Shown: one piece after another, positions 1 through 9,350 of the stretch | Position numbering within the stretch: position 1 is the first letter of the stretch | Layout: each line of letters begins with the position of its first letter | Source: an uncultured Aureispira sp. | Lineage (GTDB): Bacteria > Bacteroidota > Bacteroidia > Chitinophagales > Saprospiraceae | Length of the DNA: 64,000 nucleotides | Assembly: GCA_905480075.1 (NCBI GenBank) | Contig: CAJQOX010000074.1 | Span: 1-64,000 of the forward strand | Direction of reading: 5' to 3' | Position numbers and translations under genes: made by a program | Notes under the pieces: model-generated | Database searches by the model: none | The model's input: only the letters and a program-made list of their open reading frames with translations | Told to the model about the DNA's origin: nothing

Positions 1-1
1 C

Positions 2-772
2 GACGCTTCACAGATCATCAAAGACATCCAAAAAGAAATCAGACGTTTCAAAGCTTCTGAACGCAATATTTCAGAAATCCTGTCCAAAGGAAAGTATTTA
101 GAGGCCAAATCAGAGAACTATTACCACGTCAGCGCCTTCAACCATCCTTCAATCGCCGCATTTTATAATAAGGACAATCAACTCGACCTCGAACTCTTTT
201 CATGGGGCCTCATACCACATTGGGTAGAGACAGAAGAAAAAGCAGGGGATATTGCTATTAAAACTTTAAATGCAAGAGGAGAAACTATCTTTGAAAAGCC
301 TTCCTTTCGTTATGCGGCTGAACACTTTAGAGTTATTGTTCCTCTTAATGGCTTTTATGAACATCATCACAAAAAGAATAAAAAACTTCCTTATTTTATA
401 AAATCAGGCGACGGCAGAAGATTAATGGTGGCCGGAATAGCCACCGAATGGCTGAATGGAGAGGCTGAAATTACCAAAACACTGAGTATTGTTACTTGCA
501 GTGCCAATGAAACTATGACTTTTATTCACAACAACCCCAAACTCAAAGCAGCAAGAATGCCCCTCATTCTCGATGATGAAAATCTAAATCAGTGGATATA
601 TGGCAGCACAGAAGAGGCTAAATCATTGATAAGGCCCAATATTTCTATCGAGATGGATTATTACACTGTAAAACCCGTCCGGGGCAAAAAATACATCGGA
701 AATTCCCCTGAAATACAGGAAAAACATATTTACCCGGAGACTTATGAACCACCTACCCTTTTTTCTTTTTGA
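2..772 (+). CDS. SRAP-domain protein (HMCES/YedK-like), 5' truncated
   Basis: The reading frame is open from base 2, so the N-terminus, including the catalytic Cys2 expected of this family, lies outside the window. The visible protein has the SRAP signatures in order: WGLIPHW, NARGET, GFYE with its conserved glutamate, and ARMPLIL near the C-terminus. HMCES/YedK proteins crosslink to abasic sites in single-stranded DNA and shield them; the Glu and His of this fold take part in crosslink formation and reversal. The usual GFYEW has become GFYEH here, a minor deviation. An internal ATG at 425 is not the start, because conserved SRAP sequence lies upstream of it. The gene appears monocistronic, with an acyltransferase gene about 115 bases downstream. 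Confidence 0.85.
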   Translation, partial: DASQIIKDIQKEIRRFKASERNISEILSKGKYLEAKSENYYHVSAFNHPSIAAFYNKDNQLDLELFSWGLIPHWVETEEKAGDIAIKTLNARGETIFEKPSFRYAAEHFRVIVPLNGFYEHHHKKNKKLPYFIKSGDGRRLMVAGIATEWLNGEAEITKTLSIVTCSANETMTFIHNNPKLKAARMPLILDDENLNQWIYGSTEEAKSLIRPNISIEMDYYTVKPVRGKKYIGNSPEIQEKHIYPETYEPPTLFSF

Positions 773-887
773 TAAGAATTTAATATCAGACTATATTATT
801 TCTGAGGTAATATGTATTGTTCCTTGAATCTGACAATATGATTGCTTATTTTTAATGAGAATATACTTCTGTATAAGTTTATCACCT

Positions 888-1901
888 ATGAATAATAAAA
901 TAAGATATCCTGAGTTAGATGCACTTCGGGGCGTCGCAGTTTTGATGGTACTTCTCTATCATTTTTCACTGAATACTTTAGAGGCAGCCTATGGTTTTAA
1001 ATTTGGCCTGACAGGGGTAGAACTGTTTTTTCTTATCAGTGGCTTTGTAATTTCCTGTAGTATCAATAACGTTAAGAATAGTCTGCATTTTGTCATTAAC
1101 AGGTTTTGCCGACTTTTTCCGACTTATTGGGCATCAGTGAGTTTTACTTTTTCAATTATTTGTCTTTATAATTATAATAAAGGGATTGCGGTGGATTGGA
1201 ATATATATTGGACTAATATGACTATGGTTCAGCACTATCTTTCATTTCCTGACCTGGATATTACCTATTGGACAATGATAATTGAATTGCTTTTTTATCT
1301 TTTTATGGTTCTTGTTTATAGCGCAGGATTGATTAAGTATTTAAGGCTGTGTTCGCTTTGTTTTTGTTTAGTGATACTTTATCAGCTCGTTTTTTCAGAC
1401 AAGCAACAGATGTTAGTCTTTTGTAGTTGGCTACCCTTAATTGAGTTTTTTCCATTGTTTTACTCCGGGATTTTATTTTATCAGATTTTGGTGAATAATA
1501 AAAATACTTTTTTGAGCTATCTCTTAATATTTTTTTGTTTTATAATACAATGTTTACTTTTTGATCTTACAAACAGGTCAAATGACATTTCAGAAGCATC
1601 TTATTATGTTTTGTTGTTCTTGTTTTATATTGTGTTTGTTCTTTTTGTGAACGGAAAATTAAAGTGGATAATTTTAAAGCCTCTGCTTTTAATGGGTAAA
1701 ATATCTTTTTCGCTTTACCTCATACATTATTATTTTTCATGCTGCCATTTAATTCCCTGGATCAAAAATAATATATCAGATAATTTCTGGATTTATAGTT
1801 TCTGTTTTGCTTTGCCTGCCAATATTATAATCGCTGCACTAATTACAAATGTGATCGAAATTCCCATTAACAGAAAATGGAGAAAATTATTGATACAATG
1901 A
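888..1901 (+). CDS. Acyltransferase 3 family membrane protein (OafA/YrhL-like)
   Basis: A 337-residue integral membrane protein with about ten hydrophobic segments. The N-terminus PELDALRGVAVLMVLLYHF carries the R-x10-H motif of acyltransferase-3 enzymes (R14, H25). These proteins transfer acyl groups, often acetyl, onto surface polysaccharide or lipid sugars at the inner membrane. I chose the ATG at 888 because the family motif begins immediately after it; an in-frame ATG at 855 would add eleven residues (MRIYFCISLSP) with no family support. No SGNH domain is fused. No polysaccharide genes adjoin it, so the substrate is unknown. Base composition is even more AT-rich than its neighbours, which could reflect transfer but is also usual for membrane genes. 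Confidence 0.82.
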   Translation: MNNKIRYPELDALRGVAVLMVLLYHFSLNTLEAAYGFKFGLTGVELFFLISGFVISCSINNVKNSLHFVINRFCRLFPTYWASVSFTFSIICLYNYNKGIAVDWNIYWTNMTMVQHYLSFPDLDITYWTMIIELLFYLFMVLVYSAGLIKYLRLCSLCFCLVILYQLVFSDKQQMLVFCSWLPLIEFFPLFYSGILFYQILVNNKNTFLSYLLIFFCFIIQCLLFDLTNRSNDISEASYYVLLFLFYIVFVLFVNGKLKWIILKPLLLMGKISFSLYLIHYYFSCCHLIPWIKNNISDNFWIYSFCFALPANIIIAALITNVIEIPINRKWRKLLIQ

Positions 1902-2064
1902 ACCCTGTACCTGGTTTTGTATTTCATTTTTCTATGGTGTTTTTATAATTTATGTCCATGTTTTAGCTTAGGAAGTATACTTCAGTATTATTAACCTAAA
2001 ATCATCTTAATAGCCCTGGATCAATTATTAACCTGAATATTCTTTTTCCTTCAATCCTATTTAC

Positions 2065-2072
2065 TATCTTTG
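2065..2072 (+). promoter_or_regulatory. Bacteroidota -7 element (TATCTTTG) for the aldehyde dehydrogenase
   Basis: TATCTTTG fits the phylum -7 consensus TAnnTTTG and lies 43 bases before the ATG at 2116. I do not see a clear -33 TTG at the expected distance. Confidence 0.5.
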
Positions 2073-2115
2073 CGGCATTGATTTAAATTTATCCTTAAAA
2101 ACTTCATTATCAGTT

Positions 2116-3672
2116 ATGCAAGAAGTATTAAAAAAACCAGTTATGCAAGAAGTACTGAATACACTTGGTCTCTCTGAGATTAATTTCGGAACAAGTACAG
2201 GGGCAGATTTTTTTGGTGACAGCAGCCAAAATTTAATTGAATCTTACTCTCCTGTTGATGGTAAGTTGATCGGTAAGGTCAGCACGACTACAAAAGAAGA
2301 ATATGAGCAGGTAATGTCTGCCGCTCAGGATGCTTTCAAAGTATGGCGTTCCACTCCGGCACCTTTGCGTGGAGAAATTGTAAGACAATATGGTGATGCA
2401 TTACGTAAATATAAAGATGAACTCGGTCGTTTGGTTTCCTACGAAATGGGCAAAAGCCTGCAGGAAGGTTTCGGTGAGGTTCAGGAAATGATCGATATCT
2501 GTGATTTTGCTGTTGGCTTGTCCCGTCAGCTTTACGGTCTGAGTATGCACTCTGAACGTCCTTCTCACAGAATGTATGAACAATGGCATCCTATGGGTGT
2601 TGTGGGAATTATCTCTGCCTTTAACTTCCCGGTTGCTGTTTGGGCATGGAATTCGATGATCGCGATGGTCTGCGGAAATGTTTCTGTATGGAAAGGTTCT
2701 GAAAAAACGCCTTTATGTGGTATCGCCTGTCAGAATATCTTTGCGGAGGTGCTCAAAGCAAATGACCTTCCCGAAGGTCTCTGTTCTATTGTTACAGGGA
2801 ATTACGAAGTAGGTGAGTGGATGTCTACGGACAAACGTATGCCTTTGATCTCGGCGACAGGCTCTACAAGAATGGGCAAAATTGTTGCTCAGAAGGTGGC
2901 TGCACGTTTGGGACGCTATCTACTCGAATTGGGTGGTAATAATGCTATTATTGTTACTCCTTCTGCCGATTTGGATGTTACCTTGATCGGTGCTGTCTTT
3001 GGAGCAGTAGGTACCTGTGGTCAGCGTTGTACTTCTACTCGTCGTCTGATTATTCACGATTCTGTTTATGATGCCTTTACTCAGAAACTGGCAAATGCAT
3101 ATACTCAGTTACGTATCGGAGATCCTTTGGATCAGAACAATCATGTCGGACCCTTGATCGATAAAGATGCGGTCGCTATGTACAACAACTCTATAGAAGA
3201 GGCCAAAAAATCCGGTGGCAATGTATTGGTCGAAGGAGGTGTGCTGACAGGGGAAGGCTATGAAAGTGGTTGCTATGTTAAACCTTGTGTTATTGAAGTG
3301 GATGCTCAGTATGAGATTGTCAAACATGAAACCTTTGCACCTATCCTTTATCTGATGAAATATTCTACTCTTGATGAGGCCATGCAAATACAGAATGATG
3401 TTCCTCAGGGCTTGTCTTCTGCTATCATGACAACTAACCTCAGAGATTCTGAACTATTCCTTTCTGCCAACGGTTCTGACTGTGGTATTGCGAATGTCAA
3501 TATCGGTACTTCAGGTGCTGAGATCGGTGGTGCCTTTGGCGGTGAGAAAGAAACTGGTGGTGGACGTGAATCGGGTTCTGATTCCTGGAAAGCTTATATG
3601 CGCAGACAGACAAATACGATCAACTACAGTACGGAGGTTCCTTTGGCACAGGGTATAAAGTTTGATTTTTAG
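2116..3672 (+). CDS. Aldehyde dehydrogenase, antiquitin (ALDH7) type
   Basis: A 518-residue soluble NAD-dependent aldehyde dehydrogenase of the usual ALDH7 length. The catalytic cysteine is Cys305 in GTCGQRCTSTRR and the general base is Glu271 in LLELGGNNA; the cofactor region includes GIISAFNFPVAVWAWN. ALDH7 members oxidise alpha-aminoadipate semialdehyde (lysine catabolism) or other semialdehydes and aldehydes; which one applies here is inference. The N-terminus has a near repeat, MQEVLKKPVMQEVLNTLGL, so translation could also begin at the second Met (residue 10, base 2143). The gene stands alone between a -7 element and a strong terminator. Confidence 0.9.
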   Translation: MQEVLKKPVMQEVLNTLGLSEINFGTSTGADFFGDSSQNLIESYSPVDGKLIGKVSTTTKEEYEQVMSAAQDAFKVWRSTPAPLRGEIVRQYGDALRKYKDELGRLVSYEMGKSLQEGFGEVQEMIDICDFAVGLSRQLYGLSMHSERPSHRMYEQWHPMGVVGIISAFNFPVAVWAWNSMIAMVCGNVSVWKGSEKTPLCGIACQNIFAEVLKANDLPEGLCSIVTGNYEVGEWMSTDKRMPLISATGSTRMGKIVAQKVAARLGRYLLELGGNNAIIVTPSADLDVTLIGAVFGAVGTCGQRCTSTRRLIIHDSVYDAFTQKLANAYTQLRIGDPLDQNNHVGPLIDKDAVAMYNNSIEEAKKSGGNVLVEGGVLTGEGYESGCYVKPCVIEVDAQYEIVKHETFAPILYLMKYSTLDEAMQIQNDVPQGLSSAIMTTNLRDSELFLSANGSDCGIANVNIGTSGAEIGGAFGGEKETGGGRESGSDSWKAYMRRQTNTINYSTEVPLAQGIKFDF

Positions 3673-3727
3673 ATTTAATGATGTATAATGCAGATTGGAT
3701 ATGATGCCTCTTTGCTTAATAATATAA

Positions 3728-3758
3728 CGCGGACTGCCTTTGGGTGGTCCGCGTTTTT
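3728..3758 (+). terminator. Rho-independent terminator of the aldehyde dehydrogenase gene
   Basis: A perfect 7-bp stem CGCGGAC/GTCCGCG with a 12-nt loop, followed directly by TTTTT, 56 bases after the stop codon. Confidence 0.85.
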
Positions 3759-3804
3759 ATTTTTGGTTGTTCCGGCAATCATTTCATTTCCTAATCTATT
3801 GAAC

Positions 3805-3846
3805 AAAAAAAAGTCCTGCTGCCAATTTGCAACAGGACTTTTTTTT
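3805..3846. terminator. Bidirectional terminator between convergent genes
   Basis: The stem AAGTCCTG/CAGGACTT is extended by an A-run on the left and a T-run on the right, so it ends in a U-tract on either strand. It lies between the plus-strand aldehyde dehydrogenase and the minus-strand TraB gene and most likely serves the latter. Confidence 0.8.
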
Positions 3847-3863
3847 CTGTTTGGAATGAAACC

Positions 3864-4793
3864 CTACTTCACAGCAGTCACCTTATATCCCTCCTTTCTT
3901 AACAAACGGATAACCCCATTCTCGCCACCAAGGTGTCCGGCTCCCACCGCATAAAAAACAGGCATCTCCTTAGACATTTCACCTATCTTAGGAATCCACT
4001 TTTTGTTTCGGCCATCAAGCATAACTTCCTGATTGTCCATCTCGTCCAGTTCGCCCTGCATAGCAGTCAGCATGCCATCGACATCCTGCTCTTTATATTT
4101 CTCTACCATTTTAGCAAATTCGTTTGCTCCGGAATCCCCCTTTTTGATATTCTGAATCATCTCCACTAAAGCCTCAGCCTGTTCTTTGTAGGGGATTGAG
4201 TTAAATACTGCCATCTGCTCCGCTACTGTTTCCAGTCCGTCAAAGGCCATTTCGGCCTTTCTCGCCTTACTTGTCAATTCCATTTCATACATTTTTACAG
4301 GTCCGTCAATCATCTCTGTATACAAAAGAGATTGCAGAAGCATCGGCTGCCAGCTTTGTGCCATTCCGAACGTCATTTTTGCTTCAGGTGATTTGGATTC
4401 CTCCATAAAGTATTTTTTTACCAGGTCATAATCTTCTTCCGACAACAAGTCGGCCAATGATTTGTCTCCCTGCATAGGGGCTAGTTGCATCATTTGAACT
4501 GCCATTGCCATGGTTTGACTCATGTCTATTTCCATTACCAGCTTTTTACTCTTTTTAAAAGCTTTTTCCATGTTTTTATCCCAAAAGAAATCTTTTTCTG
4601 CGATCAAATGTATTGTTCCGAAAAGATAGGATGGCTTGATTCCATTTCCGGTAACTTTCCACAATAATGATTTTTCAAGTTTTCCTTCTTCAGGAGTAGA
4701 GGATGTTTTGTTATCCTGAGCTTCTGAGTTGTTGAAGGAAACGGCAAGAAGCGCAATAGTAAGAAAGGCAGTTATTTTTTTAAATATGGACAT
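3864..4793 (-). CDS. TraB/GumN family protein, exported
   Basis: A 309-residue protein with an N-terminal signal peptide (hydrophobic residues about 8-20, then NNSEAQDN). The mature start LLWKVTGNGIKPSYLFGTIH is the hallmark of the TraB/GumN family (PF01963), and the C-terminal AVGAGHLGGENGVIRLL is the second family block. TraB-family proteins are proposed metal-dependent peptidases related to Tiki; the conserved GTIH and GxGHLxG motifs fit that. The product should act in the periplasm or outside the cell. It is monocistronic, facing the terminator at 3805-3846. Activity and substrate are unknown. Confidence 0.85.
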   Translation of the reverse strand: MSIFKKITAFLTIALLAVSFNNSEAQDNKTSSTPEEGKLEKSLLWKVTGNGIKPSYLFGTIHLIAEKDFFWDKNMEKAFKKSKKLVMEIDMSQTMAMAVQMMQLAPMQGDKSLADLLSEEDYDLVKKYFMEESKSPEAKMTFGMAQSWQPMLLQSLLYTEMIDGPVKMYEMELTSKARKAEMAFDGLETVAEQMAVFNSIPYKEQAEALVEMIQNIKKGDSGANEFAKMVEKYKEQDVDGMLTAMQGELDEMDNQEVMLDGRNKKWIPKIGEMSKEMPVFYAVGAGHLGGENGVIRLLRKEGYKVTAVK

Positions 4794-4865
4794 TTTAGAT
4801 TTTGTTATAGTAAAATGATGAAATATCGTCTCATCATTATTAATGTGTTACAAGGATGAGAAGTT

Positions 4866-4873
4866 CAAATTTA
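4866..4873 (-). promoter_or_regulatory. Possible -7 element for the TraB gene
   Basis: On the minus strand the bases read TAAATTTG, matching TAnnTTTG, about 70 bases before the TraB start codon. A TTTG lies upstream but only 13 bases away, closer than usual. Confidence 0.35.
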
Positions 4874-4973
4874 TTGCCAATTCAGACAAAAGTGCCATTT
4901 TTACCGATAAAATTAAATTTCTGCTAAATAATATCAGTTTTAGTAATGTAGAACAGTAATTTAAGATGTTCTG

Positions 4974-7763
4974 TCAGTCTTTCCTGAGTTTTACATAGCC
5001 AAAGAGTACAAAAAACAAAATAACGCCTATTGCAGCCCATAAAAAGGGAGAACGGAGGAGGGCGCTTTTTTTACCGTATTTTAACTCTATAGAGTCAGTG
5101 TCTCCTGTCTGTATAAAGGCAGCCCAGAAGGCAGGTTGTATGGAAAGTCCTTCTTTGTTCTGATCCAGATAGTCAAGTTTAGCTCTTTGTAATGCCTTGT
5201 CTTTTGTCATGCCGGAAGAAAGGTGGGTGTAAAATAACTTCATGATTTTTGAGGTCGAATAATCATTTACCTGCCATAAACTCATCAAAACAGAGGAGGC
5301 CCCGGCATAGGAAAAAGAATGTGCGAGCGACATAACCCCTTCCCCTTGCTGAAATTTCCCATAGCCTGTCTCACAGGCACTTAATACAACCAGTTCGGCA
5401 TCAATATCCATCTGTGCAATTTCATAGGCCCTCAGAAAATTGTCCTCCTCTTCAGAATTATCTTCAGTAAATACCAGACTGGAAAGGATGGGGTTTTTGT
5501 TGTCTAGCAAACCATGCATGGCAAGATGAATTATTCCAAAATTTTTCGCATTCTCTTTGAAGGTCTTCTCGTTTGCCATTATACCCTTGTAGAATTCACC
5601 CGGTAAAACTTCGCTCATCATGCTTACCTCTTTTTCGGCACCCGGCAAAGGGGACAATCCATCCCGCATCATTCTCGTGCTTCCTCCCCTTGAAGATTCT
5701 GATTTCGAAGCACCTTCTTCAGGGTATTCAGCAGCAAAGGCAAGTATCCCTTTTTCTGATATCATGCGTTTTTCTTTTTCTTTTTTCTTGCCAAGCATAA
5801 TGGTAGCAGAATAATTATAACTGACAGGATAGTCTTTTATCAGGAATGGATAACTTTTGTATACTCTTGGGTTTTCAGGGTCTGAAGTCAAAAAAGTTTC
5901 AAAAGGAATATGTGCCAGGTGTTGGTCGGGTACAATGATTAAATGTTGCCCTTTTTTTACCTTTTTTAAAGGGCCCGCTAAAAATGTCTCATGGAAATAA
6001 CGGGCAGCGGCAGTGTATATTGAATCTGATAAGGTGACGTTTTGAGCAATGAAACGGTAGTTTGTCAATGTTTTTCGTAACATAATTGTATGATGCTTGT
6101 CCTTGGCTCGGTCTATCTGCAATGGAAAAATATCAAGACTGTTTTTTGTTACTACAAAAACATAATGCATCTGAATTCCCAGGGCATATTCTATTAGAAC
6201 AGCATCGTCCTTTGCTAAAAAATTCTGAACTGATTTTAAATCGCCAAGGCCAATTTCATATCGGTGGTTATAATAATCAGGGTATTCTACCATTAACTCT
6301 TTTTTGAAATTTTCTATTTCACGGTTCAGGCTGTTAATTGATTGTTGAATCTCATTTAAGTCCTCCTCGTTGTTTGTTTCTATTTTTATTTTTTGCAAAG
6401 ACTTTAATTTTTGTTGATATTCTTTTTCTTTTATCTTCATTTCCTCGGGCAAATCCACCAAAGATTGATTTTCCTTTGAACGAAGGGCATTGACCAATAA
6501 GGTAGATTTGCTGCGTTCTGAGTAAAAGAAGGCATCTTCCAGGTATTTTTTATCTTTTGTACTCTTATAAAGCTCATGGGCATAAAATATACTTCTGTCA
6601 AACAAAATAGCTGCGCCAAGTCGGAATAGTATCAATTTGTTTTCTTCAGAAAGATAACTGTCCATCAGTTGTTCGCCATACTTTGCCATCGCTTGCACGA
6701 CCTTATAACCTTCCTTTAATTCCTCGATGTTATGGGTGTTGTCATACTTTTGCTTATATAATTCAATGCTGTACATCATGATAGCTGCCTGTGCACAGGT
6801 AGCAAGAAAGTCGTTGTTAAAAGTCAGCTGCTCGGCCATGTCAGGAATATTGTCGATTTCCATTATGTTGCTGCTGTTGCTCAGAAAAGCCTTGATATAA
6901 CATCTGTTTGCAGCGTCGAAATCTTTGATGACAGAATAGGCAAAACCATATTGAGTCCATATTCTGGCATTAATAAGGTTTTTTGTGGAAATAAGCCGGT
7001 CTGCTATAGGTTCATATTTATTTAATAACTTTTTTGCTTCTTCTGTTTTAGCTGACCAGCCATAAATTTCGGCAAGATTTGCTGCAACACTGATAGCAAG
7101 GTCAGGATGCTTTTCTGATAGTTCCATTGCTTTGAAGTAACTTTCGTAAGATTTTGAAAAGTTATATTGGTTTTTGTATATGGCCCCAAGATTATTATAG
7201 AAAATCGCAGAATACTTACTGTCTGCTTGCTTGTTTGCTTCAAGAAGTACTATTCCCTCTTTGCATAAACCCTTTGCTTTTGTCCAGTTTTTTACTTTTG
7301 CATAAACAATGATATTTTCATTCAGAGCATGCCAATAGGCCATAGAGTTCTCACCGGCAATATTCAAAACCGTATTCAATATCTCCTGATACATGCCTTG
7401 TGCCTCTGAATATCGTATCAATAACATATATGAACAGGATAAATCCAATAAGGAGTTAGTGTAGTTCAGGTTGTTAGTGCCATAAATTTCTTTATTGATA
7501 TCCAAGGCTTTTTGAAAGGAATTCATCGCATATTCGTGTTCCCCCAGGTTCTGAAACTGATGCCCGGCAGCCTTGAACTTTTTTGCGTGCTCCAGGTTTT
7601 TTTCTTTCTTATTTTTGCATAGTTCGTTATATGATGCTACACAGGCTTCAAAGCTCATGTCATTATGCTGTATTACAGATTCAGGGAAAACCAAAAAGTT
7701 TTGTCCGTAAACAAAGGAGTGATTAAATGAGGTCACCAATAAAAGAATCAGTATCTGTTTCAT
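4974..7763 (-). CDS. Secreted, membrane-anchored TPR-CHAT protein (caspase-like peptidase fold)
   Basis: A 929-residue protein built as signal peptide (MKQILILLLVTSFNHSFVYG), tetratricopeptide repeats over about residues 55-430, a charged coiled-coil linker around 430-500, a CHAT domain over about 560-890, and one transmembrane helix near residues 905-922 with the tail KLRKD. The CHAT catalytic dyad is visible: His750 in IHLAMHGLLD and Cys797 in VVLSACETGYG. CHAT domains are clan CD (caspase/separase-like) proteases; some are activated by partners or by cleavage. Topology predicts that TPR and CHAT face the periplasm. It appears monocistronic, with no recognisable substrate gene beside it. 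Both catalytic residues are present, so I expect an active enzyme; the target is unknown. Confidence 0.87.
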   Translation of the reverse strand: MKQILILLLVTSFNHSFVYGQNFLVFPESVIQHNDMSFEACVASYNELCKNKKEKNLEHAKKFKAAGHQFQNLGEHEYAMNSFQKALDINKEIYGTNNLNYTNSLLDLSCSYMLLIRYSEAQGMYQEILNTVLNIAGENSMAYWHALNENIIVYAKVKNWTKAKGLCKEGIVLLEANKQADSKYSAIFYNNLGAIYKNQYNFSKSYESYFKAMELSEKHPDLAISVAANLAEIYGWSAKTEEAKKLLNKYEPIADRLISTKNLINARIWTQYGFAYSVIKDFDAANRCYIKAFLSNSSNIMEIDNIPDMAEQLTFNNDFLATCAQAAIMMYSIELYKQKYDNTHNIEELKEGYKVVQAMAKYGEQLMDSYLSEENKLILFRLGAAILFDRSIFYAHELYKSTKDKKYLEDAFFYSERSKSTLLVNALRSKENQSLVDLPEEMKIKEKEYQQKLKSLQKIKIETNNEEDLNEIQQSINSLNREIENFKKELMVEYPDYYNHRYEIGLGDLKSVQNFLAKDDAVLIEYALGIQMHYVFVVTKNSLDIFPLQIDRAKDKHHTIMLRKTLTNYRFIAQNVTLSDSIYTAAARYFHETFLAGPLKKVKKGQHLIIVPDQHLAHIPFETFLTSDPENPRVYKSYPFLIKDYPVSYNYSATIMLGKKKEKEKRMISEKGILAFAAEYPEEGASKSESSRGGSTRMMRDGLSPLPGAEKEVSMMSEVLPGEFYKGIMANEKTFKENAKNFGIIHLAMHGLLDNKNPILSSLVFTEDNSEEEDNFLRAYEIAQMDIDAELVVLSACETGYGKFQQGEGVMSLAHSFSYAGASSVLMSLWQVNDYSTSKIMKLFYTHLSSGMTKDKALQRAKLDYLDQNKEGLSIQPAFWAAFIQTGDTDSIELKYGKKSALLRSPFLWAAIGVILFFVLFGYVKLRKD

Positions 7764-8120
7764 TTTGTATTATTTTTCTATTCAGAAATCCGAAAATGAG
7801 AGTTGAGTTTCTTCTCAGGATTAAAAAAGGGCATGGCTTAACAAATTATTACCCTAAATTAATATAATTGTTTACCAATTTTGTGCTTTAAATAAAAAAC
7901 TAAACAATTTTATTCTTGTTAAGTTTTTAAATGAAAGTTAAATTTCTTTTAAAGGATCATTTATAAATCATTGGTTTCTGATAATTAATAATATTATTCA
8001 TATGATGACTTGATTTTATTTTCATTGAAAAACAGAAATCCTCAAATATTTACTAATTTTGTTTTTTGAATTGAAAAACTCAATTTATCCCTTTTTTTAA
8101 GATAAGCCTTAATAATAAAT
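7764..8120. other. Divergent intergenic region between the CHAT gene and lgt
   Basis: AT-rich region with no coding potential on either strand. The only recognisable signal is a -7-like element at 8054-8061 for the rightward gene. I see no convincing minus-strand promoter or stable hairpin. Confidence 0.5.
8054..8061 (+). promoter_or_regulatory. Possible -7 element (TAATTTTG) for lgt
   Basis: TAATTTTG matches TAnnTTTG, 59 bases before the lgt ATG. The nearest TTG (8025) is 26 bases upstream, a long spacer. Confidence 0.4.
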
Positions 8121-9350
8121 ATGTATCCTAATTTACGGTATGCTTTTTATGATATCCTCGGATTGGATATCCCTGCCCTCAGCCTTATTCAGACCTATGG
8201 TTTTTTTCTTGCCTTTACCTTTGTTTGCTGTGGTCTTGCACTCAGGGCCGACCTGATGAGGAGAGAGAAGTTGGGTCTGTTACATGGAGTAGAAGAAGAA
8301 AAGCAGGTAGGTGGGGCCTTATCGGTGGCGGACGTTCTAACTAATGTGTTCATGGGCTTTTTGTTGGGGTTTAAAGGCTTTTATGCTATGGCTTATCCGC
8401 AGCTTTTTACCGGTTCCAATGCGAAAGATTATCTGTTTTCCCTGGAACATGGCTATTGGTGGGCAGGAATTTTACTTGCTCTTGTTTTTGTTTTTTTTAA
8501 ATACAGAGATAATAAGAAAGAAAGTGCGGAATATCCTGAAAGACAGAGGATTAAAGAAATGGTTATGCCCCACAAAAGGGTAGGAGATATAGTTATTCTT
8601 GCTGCGGTCAGTGGTATTGTAGGGGCTAAGTTGTTGTATATGACAGAAAGGGATTATCCTACATGGTCTGCCATGATTCAGGACTTTTTCAGTGGCAGCG
8701 GATTGGCAGTTTATGGTGGTTTTATTCTGGCTTTCTTTGTGGTGTCTTATTATGTAAGATCAAAAAAAATACCACTGAGTCAATTGCTCGATGCCTGTGC
8801 CCCGGCTATGATTCTCGGTACCGGCCTTGGTCGACTTGGTTGTCATTTTTCAGGTGATGGGGATTGGGGAGATCCAAATCCTTATGCAAAACCTTTTGAA
8901 TGGCTCCCGGATTGGTTGTGGGCCTATAATTACCCGAATAATGTGATGAATCAGAATTTATTGATGGATGATTGTTATTATCCTGCTGATTTTGGCGACT
9001 ACTGTCATATGCTGACCAAACCGGTTTTTCCAACCCCTATTTATGAACTGATTATTTGCCTTGTTATTTTTGCCATTCTATGGAAACTAAGGCATCGTGT
9101 CAGATTACATGGTATTGTATTTAGTGTATATCTTATTTTTACCGGCCTTGAACGATATCTTTTGGAAATGATCCGGGTTAATGATGATTATAGTATTGCA
9201 GGTTTTAATTTATCTCAGGCTCAGTATATTGCAATGGCACTTTTTTCTGTCGGAGTGGTTCTGACGACAGTTCTGCTTATTAAACAGCGTAAAATGACTG
9301 ATGCTACTCAGGTACTGACCGGGGAAGATCGTAAAATACATAATGAGTAG
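8121..9350 (+). CDS. lgt: Prolipoprotein diacylglyceryl transferase, long form
   Basis: Lgt attaches diacylglycerol from phosphatidylglycerol to the lipobox cysteine of prolipoproteins in the inner membrane. The protein has about seven or eight hydrophobic segments and the blocks SGIVGAKLLYMTERD, GLAVYGGFI, GRLGCHFSGDGDWG, FPTPIYELI and GLERYLLEMIRVN. Arg238 in GRLGC is the expected catalytic/lipid-binding arginine; the canonical asparagine after GRxG is Cys241, which I believe is common in Bacteroidota. At 409 residues it is over 100 longer than E. coli Lgt, with an extended N-terminus and extra loops (about residues 40-60 and 125-145). Its last 47 bases overlap the convergent gene. Confidence 0.85.
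   Translation: MYPNLRYAFYDILGLDIPALSLIQTYGFFLAFTFVCCGLALRADLMRREKLGLLHGVEEEKQVGGALSVADVLTNVFMGFLLGFKGFYAMAYPQLFTGSNAKDYLFSLEHGYWWAGILLALVFVFFKYRDNKKESAEYPERQRIKEMVMPHKRVGDIVILAAVSGIVGAKLLYMTERDYPTWSAMIQDFFSGSGLAVYGGFILAFFVVSYYVRSKKIPLSQLLDACAPAMILGTGLGRLGCHFSGDGDWGDPNPYAKPFEWLPDWLWAYNYPNNVMNQNLLMDDCYYPADFGDYCHMLTKPVFPTPIYELIICLVIFAILWKLRHRVRLHGIVFSVYLIFTGLERYLLEMIRVNDDYSIAGFNLSQAQYIAMALFSVGVVLTTVLLIKQRKMTDATQVLTGEDRKIHNE

Noticed and set aside
3688-3954. Plus-strand ORF of 88 residues after the aldehyde dehydrogenase
   Set aside because: It runs through two terminator hairpins and the end of the TraB gene; composition is not protein-like.
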